The notes: generated from the letters alone by a model not told the origin. Shown: positions 15,679 through 22,852, counted from the stretch's first letter. The stretch is DNA of 27,020 nucleotides from Sulfidibacterium sp036244975 (GCA_036244975.1 BTTE01000037.1:1-27020); one strand, 5' to 3'. Program-made: numbers and translations.

Positions 15679-15796
15679 ACTCTTCTTTCATCCAGACTTT
15701 ACTGTCGGTTTTGGAGTTTCACCAAATCAGTCCCGCCTCAGGCGAGAGTCGCGGACTTTTACCGCCGGTCGGGAATTTCACCCTGCCCCGAAGAAT
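15679..15796 (-). ncRNA. FMN riboswitch (RFN element) aptamer
   Basis: The minus-strand sequence shows the conserved RFN core in order: 'GGGGCAGGGTGAAATTCCC', 'GACCGGCGGTAAAAGTCCGC', a variable hairpin with GCCTGAGGC, 'GATTTGGTGAAACTCC', 'ACCGACAGTAAAGTC' and 'TGGATGAAAGAAGAG'. The closing stem P1 is ATTCTTC (15796-15790) with GAAGAGT (15685-15679), 7 bp. FMN binding should lock P1 and free the downstream terminator to form, shutting off ribD-ribE-ribBA-ribH when flavin is plentiful. The element sits between the flavin reductase stop and ribD. Confidence 0.97.
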
Positions 15797-15812
15797 AATT
15801 ATAAACCGGGGG

Positions 15813-15820
15813 CAAAAGTA
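15813..15820 (-). promoter_or_regulatory. -7 box of the riboflavin operon
   Basis: TACTTTTG on the minus strand matches TAnnTTTG and ends 16 bases before the first paired base of the FMN aptamer, where a riboswitch promoter should be. The -33 element is not clear. Confidence 0.55.
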
Positions 15821-15872
15821 ATACTTATATTGGAAAACTGTTCGTTAATTTTTCAAAAACTTTTTTGTTTTT

Positions 15873-16412
15873 TCAGCTCTTTTTGACGATATATTTCTCT
15901 GTTCCTTTAATTCTTAGTATTTCGCCAAAATACATCCGGTGTTCATCATGATTTTTGTAGTTTTTCTCAATGGAGGGATCCAGAAAATGACCGGGATTTA
16001 AATCCTCCCAATAGATTTTTTTACACTCCAAAATCAGTTCGGCTTCTGCGAAAGCAGGTGATTCTATTGTTTCGGAAGCAATGGGATGAAGCCGGGTTTC
16101 GGCAATTTTGTCCCCATCGCGACCGGATTTCTTTCCCAAAAGGGAGAGGTCTTTGTGGTACTCTTTGGGGAAAGTGGAAAGGGTAAAATCGGGGTAGCGG
16201 TTCATAAAGCCGAAAGTGTAACGGGTAGGACGTACCACCACCATGACAAAGGGCTTGCGCCACATGATGCCCATCGATCCCCAGGCTACGGTCATGGTGT
16301 TGAAATCGCCTTTCTCCAAATCCCCGACCGTCAGCAAAAGCCATTGGTTTTTCCACAATTCATTTATCCTGAGATGGAAATTATAGGGGTTGATTTGCGG
16401 TAAATGATTCAT
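15873..16412 (-). CDS. Flavin reductase-like FMN-binding protein
   Basis: A 179-residue protein of the flavin reductase-like split-barrel family. Recognisable segments are 'WLLLTVGDLEKGDFNTMTVA', 'WGSMGIMWRKPFVMVVVRPT', 'FTLSTFPKEYHKDLSLLGKK', 'SGRDGDKIAETRLHP' and 'YFGEILRIKG'. Such proteins bind FMN and either reduce free flavin with NAD(P)H or act as flavoproteins in their own right; the sequence does not say which. It has no SD-like motif. It lies 10 bp downstream of the stop of a DsrE-like gene remnant and about 75 bp upstream of the FMN riboswitch aptamer. Although next to the riboflavin operon, it is upstream of the switch and so not controlled by it. Confidence 0.88.
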   Translation of the reverse strand: MNHLPQINPYNFHLRINELWKNQWLLLTVGDLEKGDFNTMTVAWGSMGIMWRKPFVMVVVRPTRYTFGFMNRYPDFTLSTFPKEYHKDLSLLGKKSGRDGDKIAETRLHPIASETIESPAFAEAELILECKKIYWEDLNPGHFLDPSIEKNYKNHDEHRMYFGEILRIKGTEKYIVKKS

Positions 16413-16422
16413 GGTGTGGGTC

Positions 16423-16563
16423 TTAAACAGTGATTAATTTTGCTTCCGACCGAAGGATTTTCGTCAGAGGAACGCCCCAATATTTCACTTCTATTCCCAT
16501 CTTTTCAAAAGTGCCGGAAACCGATAAGTCGTCTGCACAACTTTTCTTTTGTCTCCATAAGGC
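16423..16563 (-). pseudogene. 3' remnant of a probable DsrE-family gene
   Basis: On the minus strand, between the methyltransferase stop and the flavin reductase start, an open frame of about 45 codons ends in TAA at 16425-16423. It reads, in part, 'KKSCADDLSVSGTFEKMG' and ends 'RSEAKLITV'. The middle, 'IEVKYWGVPLTKIL', together with the CADDL and GTFEKMG parts, resembles the C-terminal half of small DsrE-family proteins (cysteine, short helix, 'LE-x-GIEVKYxGxPLT' pattern). The N-terminal half is missing: the frame runs back into the methyltransferase 3' end with no suitable start. The stop is 10 bp before the flavin reductase ATG, as if the two once formed an operon. The family call rests on memory of the motif. 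Confidence 0.45.
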
Positions 16564-16571
16564 CTGATTTT

Positions 16572-17168
16572 TTAATCTTTCACGGCAATAACCTGTACTA
16601 CAGCTCCTTTACCAAAATGAAATTTTCCTTCATGTATTATCCTTTCCGTTTCAAGGGCGTGAATAAACCGGAGCCCTTTCAACTCTTTTCTCAGCATTGA
16701 CAGGTCAACAAGTAGTTCTTTTACGGGTGGTCCGCCGGTTTTAAATTCAAGCTGCTTCGGCGTATAGGCCTCCGCGAGAAATACGCCGCCGGTTTTCAAT
16801 GCTCTGACAATCTTTGCATAGACGGCCTGTCGCAACACCGGCGGCAGGTGGCAAAAGATGGAAACGATGCCGTCCCACTGTTCCTGTCCCAGGTCAAAAT
16901 CATTTAAATCGGCAATATGGGTAGTGATGGACACGCCGTTTTTACGGGCCAGCTTCCCGGCTTTTTCGATGGCGACAGACGAGCTGTCCATGGCAGAGAC
17001 TGTATAGCCCTGTTTGGAAAGAAATACGGCATTGCGACCTTCGCCTTCAGCCAGAAATAGAACTTTTCCTTTAGGAATTTGTTGGAAATTTTCCTTCAAA
17101 AACCCGTTAGGTTCGGTACCATAAAGGTAACCTTCCTGTGCATAACGCTCATCCCACGTTGTTTTCAT
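16572..17168 (-). CDS. Class I SAM-dependent methyltransferase, TehB-like
   Basis: A 198-residue methyltransferase. It opens 'WDERYAQEGYLYGTEPNGFL', typical of the TehB/thiopurine-like group. Motif I is 'GKVLFLAEGEGRNAVFLSKQ' (glycine-rich loop, slightly variant as AEGEG), motif II is 'GYTVSAMDSSSVAIEKA' with the acidic residue that holds the ribose, and motif IV is 'WDGIVSIFCHLPP'. The substrate cannot be read from the sequence; tellurite or small-molecule detoxification is known for relatives. A TACTTTTG box lies about 93 bases upstream. Its stop abuts the DsrE-like remnant. Confidence 0.85.
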   Translation of the reverse strand: MKTTWDERYAQEGYLYGTEPNGFLKENFQQIPKGKVLFLAEGEGRNAVFLSKQGYTVSAMDSSSVAIEKAGKLARKNGVSITTHIADLNDFDLGQEQWDGIVSIFCHLPPVLRQAVYAKIVRALKTGGVFLAEAYTPKQLEFKTGGPPVKELLVDLSMLRKELKGLRFIHALETERIIHEGKFHFGKGAVVQVIAVKD

Positions 17169-17472
17169 AGCGACAAGTTAATGATAACAGGAAAAGAATG
17201 TTTGTTGTCATTTAAAGAATTATTTTTATTCATATTCGTTTCTTTTAAATGGTGTTTTGGCAAAAGTACAGATTCCTGTGAAGCGATGTTGCTTGCTGTA
17301 AAAAATTAACAATAAAACCGGTGTCTTTCCAGGCGTGGATGTCTGAAGCGGAGGAATTCCGGTTTTCAGCCAACCCGGAATCGCACCGAAAACCAAAATG
17401 GTGAGCAGGGAGAAAAGAAAAGTGTAAGATAACAGAAAGTAACAATGAGATACGGAAAATTCATAAAACGTC
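17169..17472. other. Intergenic region between the helicase and the methyltransferase
   Basis: These 304 bases carry no convincing gene; a minus-strand frame across them has hydrophobic stretches but no family likeness. Two signals are visible: the TACTTTTG box at 17268-17261, and a perfect 8-bp inverted repeat AAAACCGG (17314-17321) / CCGGTTTT (17359-17366) with a 37-base loop, which might fold in the helicase mRNA tail but lacks a terminal T run. Confidence 0.4.
17261..17268 (-). promoter_or_regulatory. Possible -7 box for the methyltransferase
   Basis: TACTTTTG on the minus strand matches TAnnTTTG, about 93 bases upstream of the ATG. There is no clear -33 TTG. Confidence 0.4.
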
Positions 17473-18690
17473 TTACCGTTTTTCCCGTCTGCCTTTTCCA
17501 TGAAAATTGCCTTTTCCGCGGTAAGGACGCCGGATCTTTTTCGGGTTCCATTTGGGACCTTCGCCCAGACCTGCCGGCAATGGAAGTTTCATCACTTCAT
17601 AGCCGATAAGCTCTTCAATCTGCCGGAAACTCATCATATCTCTTTCATTAATCAGCGTGATGGCCAGGCCGGAGGAAGCGGCACGGGCTGTGCGTCCCAC
17701 ACGATGTACATAATCTTCGGCGTCGCCCGGCACATCGTAATTAATGACAATGTCGATATCTTTGATGTCAATACCGCGGCTCAGCACGTCGGTAGCCACC
17801 AGCACCCGTGTGTGTTTTGAACGGAAATCGCGTAACACCTCTTCACGTTTGCTTTGTTCCAGATCGGAAGATATACCCCGTACCTCAGAACCATGTCCAT
17901 GCAAACCACGGACAATATCACTTACCTTTTTCTTTGTAGAGCTAAAAATCAACACGCTTTTTACATCCGGTTTGTCGGTAATTAAATCATTGATTAACGG
18001 CGTTTTCTGGCTTTCACGGGTGAGATAAGCTGCCTGTAAAACACCTTCTGCCGGTTTGGAAAGGCCAATGAATATCTCCACCGGATTTTTTAGTGTTTTG
18101 GCAGCGAGTTGCTTTATTTTTGGCGGCATGGTAGCGCTGAACATCAGTGTTTGCCGCTCTTTGGGCAAATACGTAATTATTTTTTGAATGTCCTCGTAAA
18201 AGCCCATATCCAGCATACGGTCAGCTTCATCAAGGATGAGATAGCGCAGGTGCTCAAACTTCACATAACCCATGTTTAGATGCGAGATAAGTTTCCCCGG
18301 CGTTGCTACAATAATTTCCGTTCCGGAGGTGAGCGCTCTCTTCTGCTGGTCCCATTCCGAGCCACTGCCGCCTCCATAAATAGCAATGGATTCCACCGGT
18401 GTGAAATAGGAAAACCCTTGTATCTGCTGGTCAATTTGCAGTGCCAGTTCACGTGTCGGCACAATCACCAGCACTTTGGTTTCATGCCGGTGGTCGTTGG
18501 CCAGCTCATTCAAAACAGGCAAAATAAAAGCGGCTGTTTTTCCTGTTCCGGTTTGCGCGCTGGCAATCAGGTCTTTATGCTCCATAATCGCCGGAATAGC
18601 CTTTTCCTGAATTGGCGTTGCCTCCTCATATCCCATAAAAGAAATGGCTTCCAGCAGGGTATCAGATAATTTTAATTCTTGAAATTTCAT
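17473..18690 (-). CDS. DEAD-box ATP-dependent RNA helicase
   Basis: A 405-residue helicase with every core motif: Q motif 'FMGYEEATPIQEKAIP', motif I 'ASAQTGTGKTAAF' (residues 43-55), Ia 'VPTRELALQI', II 'LDEADRML', III 'MFSATMPPKI', IV 'SVLIFSSTKKKVSDI', V 'VATDVLSRGIDIKDID' and VI 'YVHRVGRTARAAS'. The short basic tail (about 385-405, 'PYRGKGNFHGKGRREKR') is the usual RNA-binding extension of RhlE-type bacterial helicases. It unwinds RNA duplexes in ribosome assembly or mRNA turnover; which one cannot be told. A promoter box TATCTTTG lies 36 bases upstream. It is divergent from the DAHP synthase gene. Confidence 0.95.
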   Translation of the reverse strand: MKFQELKLSDTLLEAISFMGYEEATPIQEKAIPAIMEHKDLIASAQTGTGKTAAFILPVLNELANDHRHETKVLVIVPTRELALQIDQQIQGFSYFTPVESIAIYGGGSGSEWDQQKRALTSGTEIIVATPGKLISHLNMGYVKFEHLRYLILDEADRMLDMGFYEDIQKIITYLPKERQTLMFSATMPPKIKQLAAKTLKNPVEIFIGLSKPAEGVLQAAYLTRESQKTPLINDLITDKPDVKSVLIFSSTKKKVSDIVRGLHGHGSEVRGISSDLEQSKREEVLRDFRSKHTRVLVATDVLSRGIDIKDIDIVINYDVPGDAEDYVHRVGRTARAASSGLAITLINERDMMSFRQIEELIGYEVMKLPLPAGLGEGPKWNPKKIRRPYRGKGNFHGKGRREKR

Positions 18691-18726
18691 GAAAATTCTA
18701 TCGTATTATTTGGGATTTTTCGCCCG

Positions 18727-18734
18727 CAAAGATA
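18727..18734 (-). promoter_or_regulatory. -7 box of the DEAD-box helicase gene
   Basis: TATCTTTG, followed by CGGGCG on the minus strand, is an exact TAnnTTTG match 36 bases before the ATG. No standard -33 TTG was seen. Confidence 0.5.
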
Positions 18735-18868
18735 CGAAACTATTGCTACTGTATGATTTATTCGCGACAGCAGGTTGATACGTTTTTTACCATTCGATAG
18801 ATTCTTTCCCCATCCCCGTTTTGAGCGTCCACGTTCAGAGTTTTGTTTATTCGGTCTTGCCCGCGCTA

Positions 18869-18890
18869 CCCCCAACCTCTAAAGGGGAGC
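18869..18890. repeat. Small C/G-rich hairpin in the helicase-aroG intergenic region
   Basis: CCCC (18870-18873) and GGGG (18884-18887) can pair around a loop of 10. It resembles short 'CCCCnnCCnCTAAAGGGGAG' intergenic elements seen scattered in Bacteroidota genomes; that likeness is from memory. Its role is unknown. Confidence 0.3.
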
Positions 18891-18921
18891 CCGCCTTACG
18901 TTTTCCCATTTGCCAAATGTT

Positions 18922-18929
18922 TACTTTTG
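18922..18929 (+). promoter_or_regulatory. -7 box of the DAHP synthase/chorismate mutase gene
   Basis: TACTTTTG ends 4 bases before the ATG at 18934. If it is the true promoter, transcription starts at about 18934-18936, so the mRNA is leaderless or translation begins at the in-frame ATG at 18946. Confidence 0.45.
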
Positions 18930-18933
18930 CAAC

Positions 18934-20022
18934 ATGAGTACAAACATGGACATATCCGGTCACGGCGACCTTTGGAATCCGGAAGAGTTTCCGCTCGTCA
19001 TTGCCGGGCCGTGCAGCGCCGAAAGCGAAAAGCAGATGCTACGGACTGCCCATCAACTTGCTGAGATTCCCGAAGTAAAAGTCTTTCGTTCAGGTCTGTG
19101 GAAACCGCGTACCCGGCCGGGAGCATTTGAAGGCGTAGGAGAAAAAGGATTACAGTGGCTGGAAAAAGTAAAAGCCGAAACCGGGTTGATGACCACCGTG
19201 GAAGTGGCCCGTCCGGAACATGTGGAACTTGCACTGAAACACGGTGTGGATATCCTGTGGCTCGGCGCCCGCACGGTTGTAAACCCGTTTGTGGTTCAGG
19301 AGCTGGCTGAAGCCATGAAAGGCGTGCCCGTTACGGTCATGGTGAAAAATCCCATCATTCCCGATCTGAAACTGTGGCTCGGCGCGCTGGAACGGGTTTA
19401 TGCCGCTGGCATTACACGGTTGCTTGCTGTTCACCGCGGCTTTCATTATTTCGAGAATTCGCCTTTCCGCAATGCGCCCATGTGGGAGATACCCATCGAA
19501 CTCAAAAGGCTGGCGCCGGAACTTCCCATTATTGTTGACCCCAGTCATATTTGCGGTCGCCGCAACCTGTTACAGGATATTTCCCAAAAAGCCGTTGACC
19601 TCGAAATGGACGGCCTCATGCTCGAAGTCCACGAAAATCCAAAGGCTGCTCTTACCGATGCGACACAACAAATTACGCCTGAGACCCTGCATGTTTTGCT
19701 GCAAAACCTGATTCTGAGAAAACGTACCGGAAATCCCGATTTTGAAAGCCGGCTGGAATCCCTGCGCACCGAAATTGACAAATTAGATGGAGAATTGCTT
19801 CAGATTCTTGCTAAAAGACTGGAAATTATTGATGAAATAGGTGATTACAAACGCGACAACAACATCACCATTCTGCAAATGAAACGCTGGGCAGGCATTA
19901 TCACTGACCGGCTTTCCATTGGCACCAATCTGGGATTGGATGAAACGTTTCTGAGAAAAATCCTGAATCTGATTCACAAGGAATCTATCCAGCGCCAGAC
20001 CAACATCTTTAATAAGTCATAA
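18934..20022 (+). CDS. Bifunctional 3-deoxy-7-phosphoheptulonate synthase / chorismate mutase type II
   Basis: A 362-residue fusion from the ATG at 18934; the frame extends 8 codons further to a TTG, but that lies over the promoter box. The N-terminal part (about 20-265) is a DAHP synthase condensing phosphoenolpyruvate with erythrose 4-phosphate, the entry to the shikimate pathway: 'LVIAGPCSAESEKQM', 'VFRSGLWKPRTRPGAFEGVG', 'DILWLGARTVVNPF', 'VMVKNPIIPDLKLWLGALER' and 'IIVDPSHICGRRNLL'. The C-terminal part (about 285-355) is a helical chorismate mutase of the AroQ kind, with 'LRTEIDKLDGELLQILAKRL', 'IDEIGDYKRDNNITILQMKR' and 'FLRKILNLIHKESI'. The fusion is typical of Bacteroidota and lets the mutase domain act in feedback control. 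Its stop overlaps the stop of the convergent ssnA-like gene. Confidence 0.95.
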   Translation: MSTNMDISGHGDLWNPEEFPLVIAGPCSAESEKQMLRTAHQLAEIPEVKVFRSGLWKPRTRPGAFEGVGEKGLQWLEKVKAETGLMTTVEVARPEHVELALKHGVDILWLGARTVVNPFVVQELAEAMKGVPVTVMVKNPIIPDLKLWLGALERVYAAGITRLLAVHRGFHYFENSPFRNAPMWEIPIELKRLAPELPIIVDPSHICGRRNLLQDISQKAVDLEMDGLMLEVHENPKAALTDATQQITPETLHVLLQNLILRKRTGNPDFESRLESLRTEIDKLDGELLQILAKRLEIIDEIGDYKRDNNITILQMKRWAGIITDRLSIGTNLGLDETFLRKILNLIHKESIQRQTNIFNKS

Positions 20023-21282
20023 CCGGCTCCAAAGCCGCTTACCCTGTTCACGGGTAAAAGCAAGGATTTCTTCCTCATTAACCTTTTGCAGTTTCCGGTC
20101 TTTCACAATGATTTCCCCATCGGAAATAACGTGTTTCACATGCGATGCCCTCAGCCCGAAAAGAAAATGCCCGGGAAAATTATCTGCATTCATCTCCGTT
20201 GGTGCATCATAATCGAGAACCACAATATTGTTTTCGCCATCACCTTGAAAATGATTCTTGCTCAGATAATTATGCACGTTTCTAAAACGCCGGTAAGCTT
20301 CCTGAAAATCAATATCATCAAAATGCTGTCCGGCAAAATAGGCGGCCTGTGCACTGCGCAGCATGTCGCTGTGCATACCGTCGGTACCGAGCATCAGTCG
20401 ATCGCCCAGCCCTTCCGAACGGAAAAACCCCACGTTGTTATTCAAATTGCTCTCCGTGTTTTGTACCACCCAGGCTTTGCCGTTTTTTATCAGCGCCCGT
20501 TCGTTTTCATCCACATGCAGGCAGTGTCCGAGAATGGTTTTCTCCGTGTCAAGCGCACCAAAATCATGCAGTCTTTCCACCACGCGTTTTCCGTATTTCT
20601 CCAGACTGTCATTCTCATCATACGGATCTTCCGCCACATGGATATGAAATCCCGATTGATATTTTTCCATCAGGCCGGCAGCTTGTTTCATGGTTTCGTC
20701 GCCCACCGTAAAAGAAGCATGCAGCCCGATTAGTCCCTGATGGTTTTCAAGCCAGGCGGCTGTTTCATCCAATCCCTGCCGTGCTTTGTCCGGCCCGTCG
20801 CGGTCGGTTATTTCGTAGCAAAGCAAATGACTCACGCCCACTTTTTCAAAAGCTTTGGCCATAATCTCCAACGAACCTTCAATAAAATTTGGCGAAGCAT
20901 GATGGTCAATCACAAAGGATGAACCCGCTTTGGCGCAAGCCATAGCCGTCGCCAGCGCACCGGCTTCTACCATGTCCTTGTCCAGCGCTTTGTCCAGTGT
21001 CCACCAGATGTATTTCAGTATTTCATAAAAATTATGCGGCGTGTGGCGGGGCGCCGGCATGCCGCGCGACAGTGCCGAATAAGCATGATGATGACCCACA
21101 GCAAACGCTTTGGTAACAAACCCGCCATGGGCATCCAAAACTTCCTCCCCTGCGGGAAATTTCTCCGGCGCATCCAAAAAATGAATTTTTCCCTCTTTCC
21201 CGTCTTCTATCAACAAATGCGTTTTTGTAAAAGAGAGCGTTTTCCAGTCGATATAATGGGCGTCTTTTAAAATAAGTGTCAT
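20017..21282 (-). CDS. ssnA: SsnA-like amidohydrolase (putative aminohydrolase)
   Basis: A 421-residue amidohydrolase-superfamily protein closest by eye to SsnA, found in purine catabolism and selenium-dependent molybdenum hydroxylase clusters. Shared features are the metal site 'GHHHAYSALSRGM' (His64-66, where HNH is usual), 'KAGSSFVIDHHASPNFIEGS', 'FHIHVAEDPYDENDSLEKYG', 'TESNLNNNVGF', 'LMLGTDGMHSDM' and 'DYDAPTEMNADNFPGHFLFG'. The length is slightly below E. coli SsnA (about 440). It probably deaminates or opens a purine-derived ring; the substrate is not fixed by the sequence. It is last of the minus-strand cluster, separated from the xanthine dehydrogenase gene by an unrelated ATPase. 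No TAnnTTTG box was found just upstream. Confidence 0.85.
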   Translation of the reverse strand: MTLILKDAHYIDWKTLSFTKTHLLIEDGKEGKIHFLDAPEKFPAGEEVLDAHGGFVTKAFAVGHHHAYSALSRGMPAPRHTPHNFYEILKYIWWTLDKALDKDMVEAGALATAMACAKAGSSFVIDHHASPNFIEGSLEIMAKAFEKVGVSHLLCYEITDRDGPDKARQGLDETAAWLENHQGLIGLHASFTVGDETMKQAAGLMEKYQSGFHIHVAEDPYDENDSLEKYGKRVVERLHDFGALDTEKTILGHCLHVDENERALIKNGKAWVVQNTESNLNNNVGFFRSEGLGDRLMLGTDGMHSDMLRSAQAAYFAGQHFDDIDFQEAYRRFRNVHNYLSKNHFQGDGENNIVVLDYDAPTEMNADNFPGHFLFGLRASHVKHVISDGEIIVKDRKLQKVNEEEILAFTREQGKRLWSRL

Positions 21283-21370
21283 CTACACGATTTTTTTAAG
21301 CGTTAAAATTAATCATTCATCCCTAAAAAGGACGGTGCTTTTATAAATTCTTCGGGAGAACAAATTGTTA

Positions 21371-22735
21371 TTAAAGTTTGTAATTTGAAATAAAGTAATC
21401 AATGTATTCCGGAATTTTGGTGCCAAGATAATAAGGCAGGTTCATAAGTAAAAAAGGCATGCCCCCTGGAGTTTTGGTTCTTTCAACAGAAAATCTGCCG
21501 GCATACATACGCACGGCATAGGGATGTGGTGCTTGCTCAACAAATCGATGCAGCGACTTTAACGTCCCCGTTTTCCCCGATTTTACCTCAATGGGAATGA
21601 CTTTATCCCCATAAGAAAAAACCAAGTCGACTTCTGCGGAAGATTGTTTTTTTTCTCTTACCCAGAAATTAGGTTTTTTGTCGTTCATTGTATTGAGTGA
21701 AATCAGCTCCTGGGTGATGATATGAGCCACCAAATTTCCTTTGTATATCGGACTTAAATCATTTACGGGTAGCATATCCATTTGTATTCCATTGATGTAA
21801 TTCAATATTCCGGTATCAAGAAATTGTAATCGCGGCGACTTCCTCAGGTCGGTAATTACCGGAACTTCCACATCTGTTGTGGGATAAATCAACCGTATTA
21901 TCTTCGCCTGATCCAAACATTGAAAAGCTTCACTCACCTCTCGTGAGCGATAGTTAGACCTTCCAAAATTCTGAAATTTAATTCGTTTGTCAAGATGTAA
22001 ATGTGCCGTTGAAATAATGTGTTTAATCACTTTCCGCTCCGTATCATTCGCAGCGTATTTTTCGACATCATTTTGATATGTACCCCAAATACTTTCATAA
22101 ATCTTAGGCAAATCTGCAATATTTTCATTTTTCAGGTATGTACTCAAAACCTCCGGCATCCCACCAATGATGGCATAGCGGTTAAACATCCCGAGTAATC
22201 CGGAATGAGCAAATGGCTTTATGGGTATATTATTCAATTGTTTTAAAAATTCAGTACGATGAAAAGCTTCAAGATATTCCACAAAATTTAAAGGATGCAT
22301 GTATAAATATTCAACCCTGCCCACAGGAAAACTTTTTACCTTTTTCATGGCAAATTCCAATAACGAACCTGCTGCAATCACATGTAACCCTGGAAAATCC
22401 TCATAAAAATACCGAAGTAATTGTATAGCTCTTGGTGATTCCTGAATTTCATCAAGAAATAATAATGTCTCATCAATTTCCTTTGTGGTAATGTTGTATT
22501 TCAAAAAAAGTGATTCGAGAATGATTTTCACGTTACCATACTCATCAAAATAAAAACGGTCTTCCGGTTTCTCAAGATTAAGGAATATATAGTGTTTGTA
22601 ATTATTACGGGCAAACTGTTCAACAAATGTTGTTTTCCCAACTTGTCGTGCACCCCGCAAAAGAAGCGGTTTACGATCGTTTCTTTGCTTCCATTCTTTC
22701 AGATAATCGGATATCTGCCGTTTAAAAGTAAGCAT
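21371..22735 (-). CDS. AAA-type ATP-binding protein with C-terminal DUF4143 domain
   Basis: A 454-residue protein. Walker A is 'GARQVGKT' (28-35) after 'RKPLLLR', Walker B is 'TLLFLDEIQESPRAIQLLRY', a sensor-like Ser is in 'LHVIAAGSLLEFA', and 'GRVEYLYMHPLNFVEYLEAF' follows. The C-terminal half ('FQNFGRSNYRSREVSEAFQ', 'RLQFLDTGILNYINGIQMD', 'AEVDLVFSYGDKVIPIEVKS') is DUF4143, whose 'AEVDLVF...PIEVKSG' resembles a restriction-nuclease-like core. The family is very common in Bacteroidota, often in mobile or variable spots; its function is unknown. By eye the gene is richer in A/T than its neighbours. It splits an otherwise coherent purine/selenium locus and has its own promoter with three 17-bp repeats, which suggests an inserted cargo gene. 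Confidence 0.9.
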   Translation of the reverse strand: MLTFKRQISDYLKEWKQRNDRKPLLLRGARQVGKTTFVEQFARNNYKHYIFLNLEKPEDRFYFDEYGNVKIILESLFLKYNITTKEIDETLLFLDEIQESPRAIQLLRYFYEDFPGLHVIAAGSLLEFAMKKVKSFPVGRVEYLYMHPLNFVEYLEAFHRTEFLKQLNNIPIKPFAHSGLLGMFNRYAIIGGMPEVLSTYLKNENIADLPKIYESIWGTYQNDVEKYAANDTERKVIKHIISTAHLHLDKRIKFQNFGRSNYRSREVSEAFQCLDQAKIIRLIYPTTDVEVPVITDLRKSPRLQFLDTGILNYINGIQMDMLPVNDLSPIYKGNLVAHIITQELISLNTMNDKKPNFWVREKKQSSAEVDLVFSYGDKVIPIEVKSGKTGTLKSLHRFVEQAPHPYAVRMYAGRFSVERTKTPGGMPFLLMNLPYYLGTKIPEYIDYFISNYKL

Positions 22736-22748
22736 AATATTTATCGTT

Positions 22749-22831
22749 TTGTAACAAAGTCAGGGCAAATATACGAAACATTTGTAACAAAGTCAGGGTG
22801 ATTTTGTTCATTTCTTGTAACAAAGTCAGGG
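22749..22831. repeat. Three direct 17-bp repeats at exact 33-bp spacing
   Basis: TTGTAACAAAGTCAGGG occurs without a mismatch at 22749-22765, 22782-22798 and 22815-22831. The starts are exactly 33 bp apart, with unrelated 16-bp spacers. Each unit contains a small palindrome around TTGT-A-ACAA, extended to TTTGT-A-ACAAA in the first two. The period is close to three helical turns, so bound proteins would share one face. The repeats lie between the xanthine dehydrogenase stop and the ATPase start and flank the ATPase -7 box. Three copies and 16-bp spacers do not fit a CRISPR array. Confidence 0.85.
22766..22773 (-). promoter_or_regulatory. -7 box of the DUF4143 ATPase gene
   Basis: TATATTTG on the minus strand is an exact TAnnTTTG match, 30 bases upstream of the ATG. 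It occupies the spacer directly between repeat units 1 and 2. A TTTG within unit 2 lies 14 bases upstream of the box, slightly closer than the usual -33 spacing. Confidence 0.55.
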
Positions 22832-22852
22832 CAACCTGATTTTTTCCGATGG

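Noticed and set aside
17226..17501. 91-codon minus-strand frame with hydrophobic stretches between helicase and methyltransferase
   Set aside because: It begins inside the helicase gene and has no recognisable motif; the hydrophobic look comes from T-rich DNA.
22749..22831. CRISPR-like array
   Set aside because: Only three units of 17 bp with 16-bp spacers and no cas genes; the promoter box in a spacer points to an operator array.
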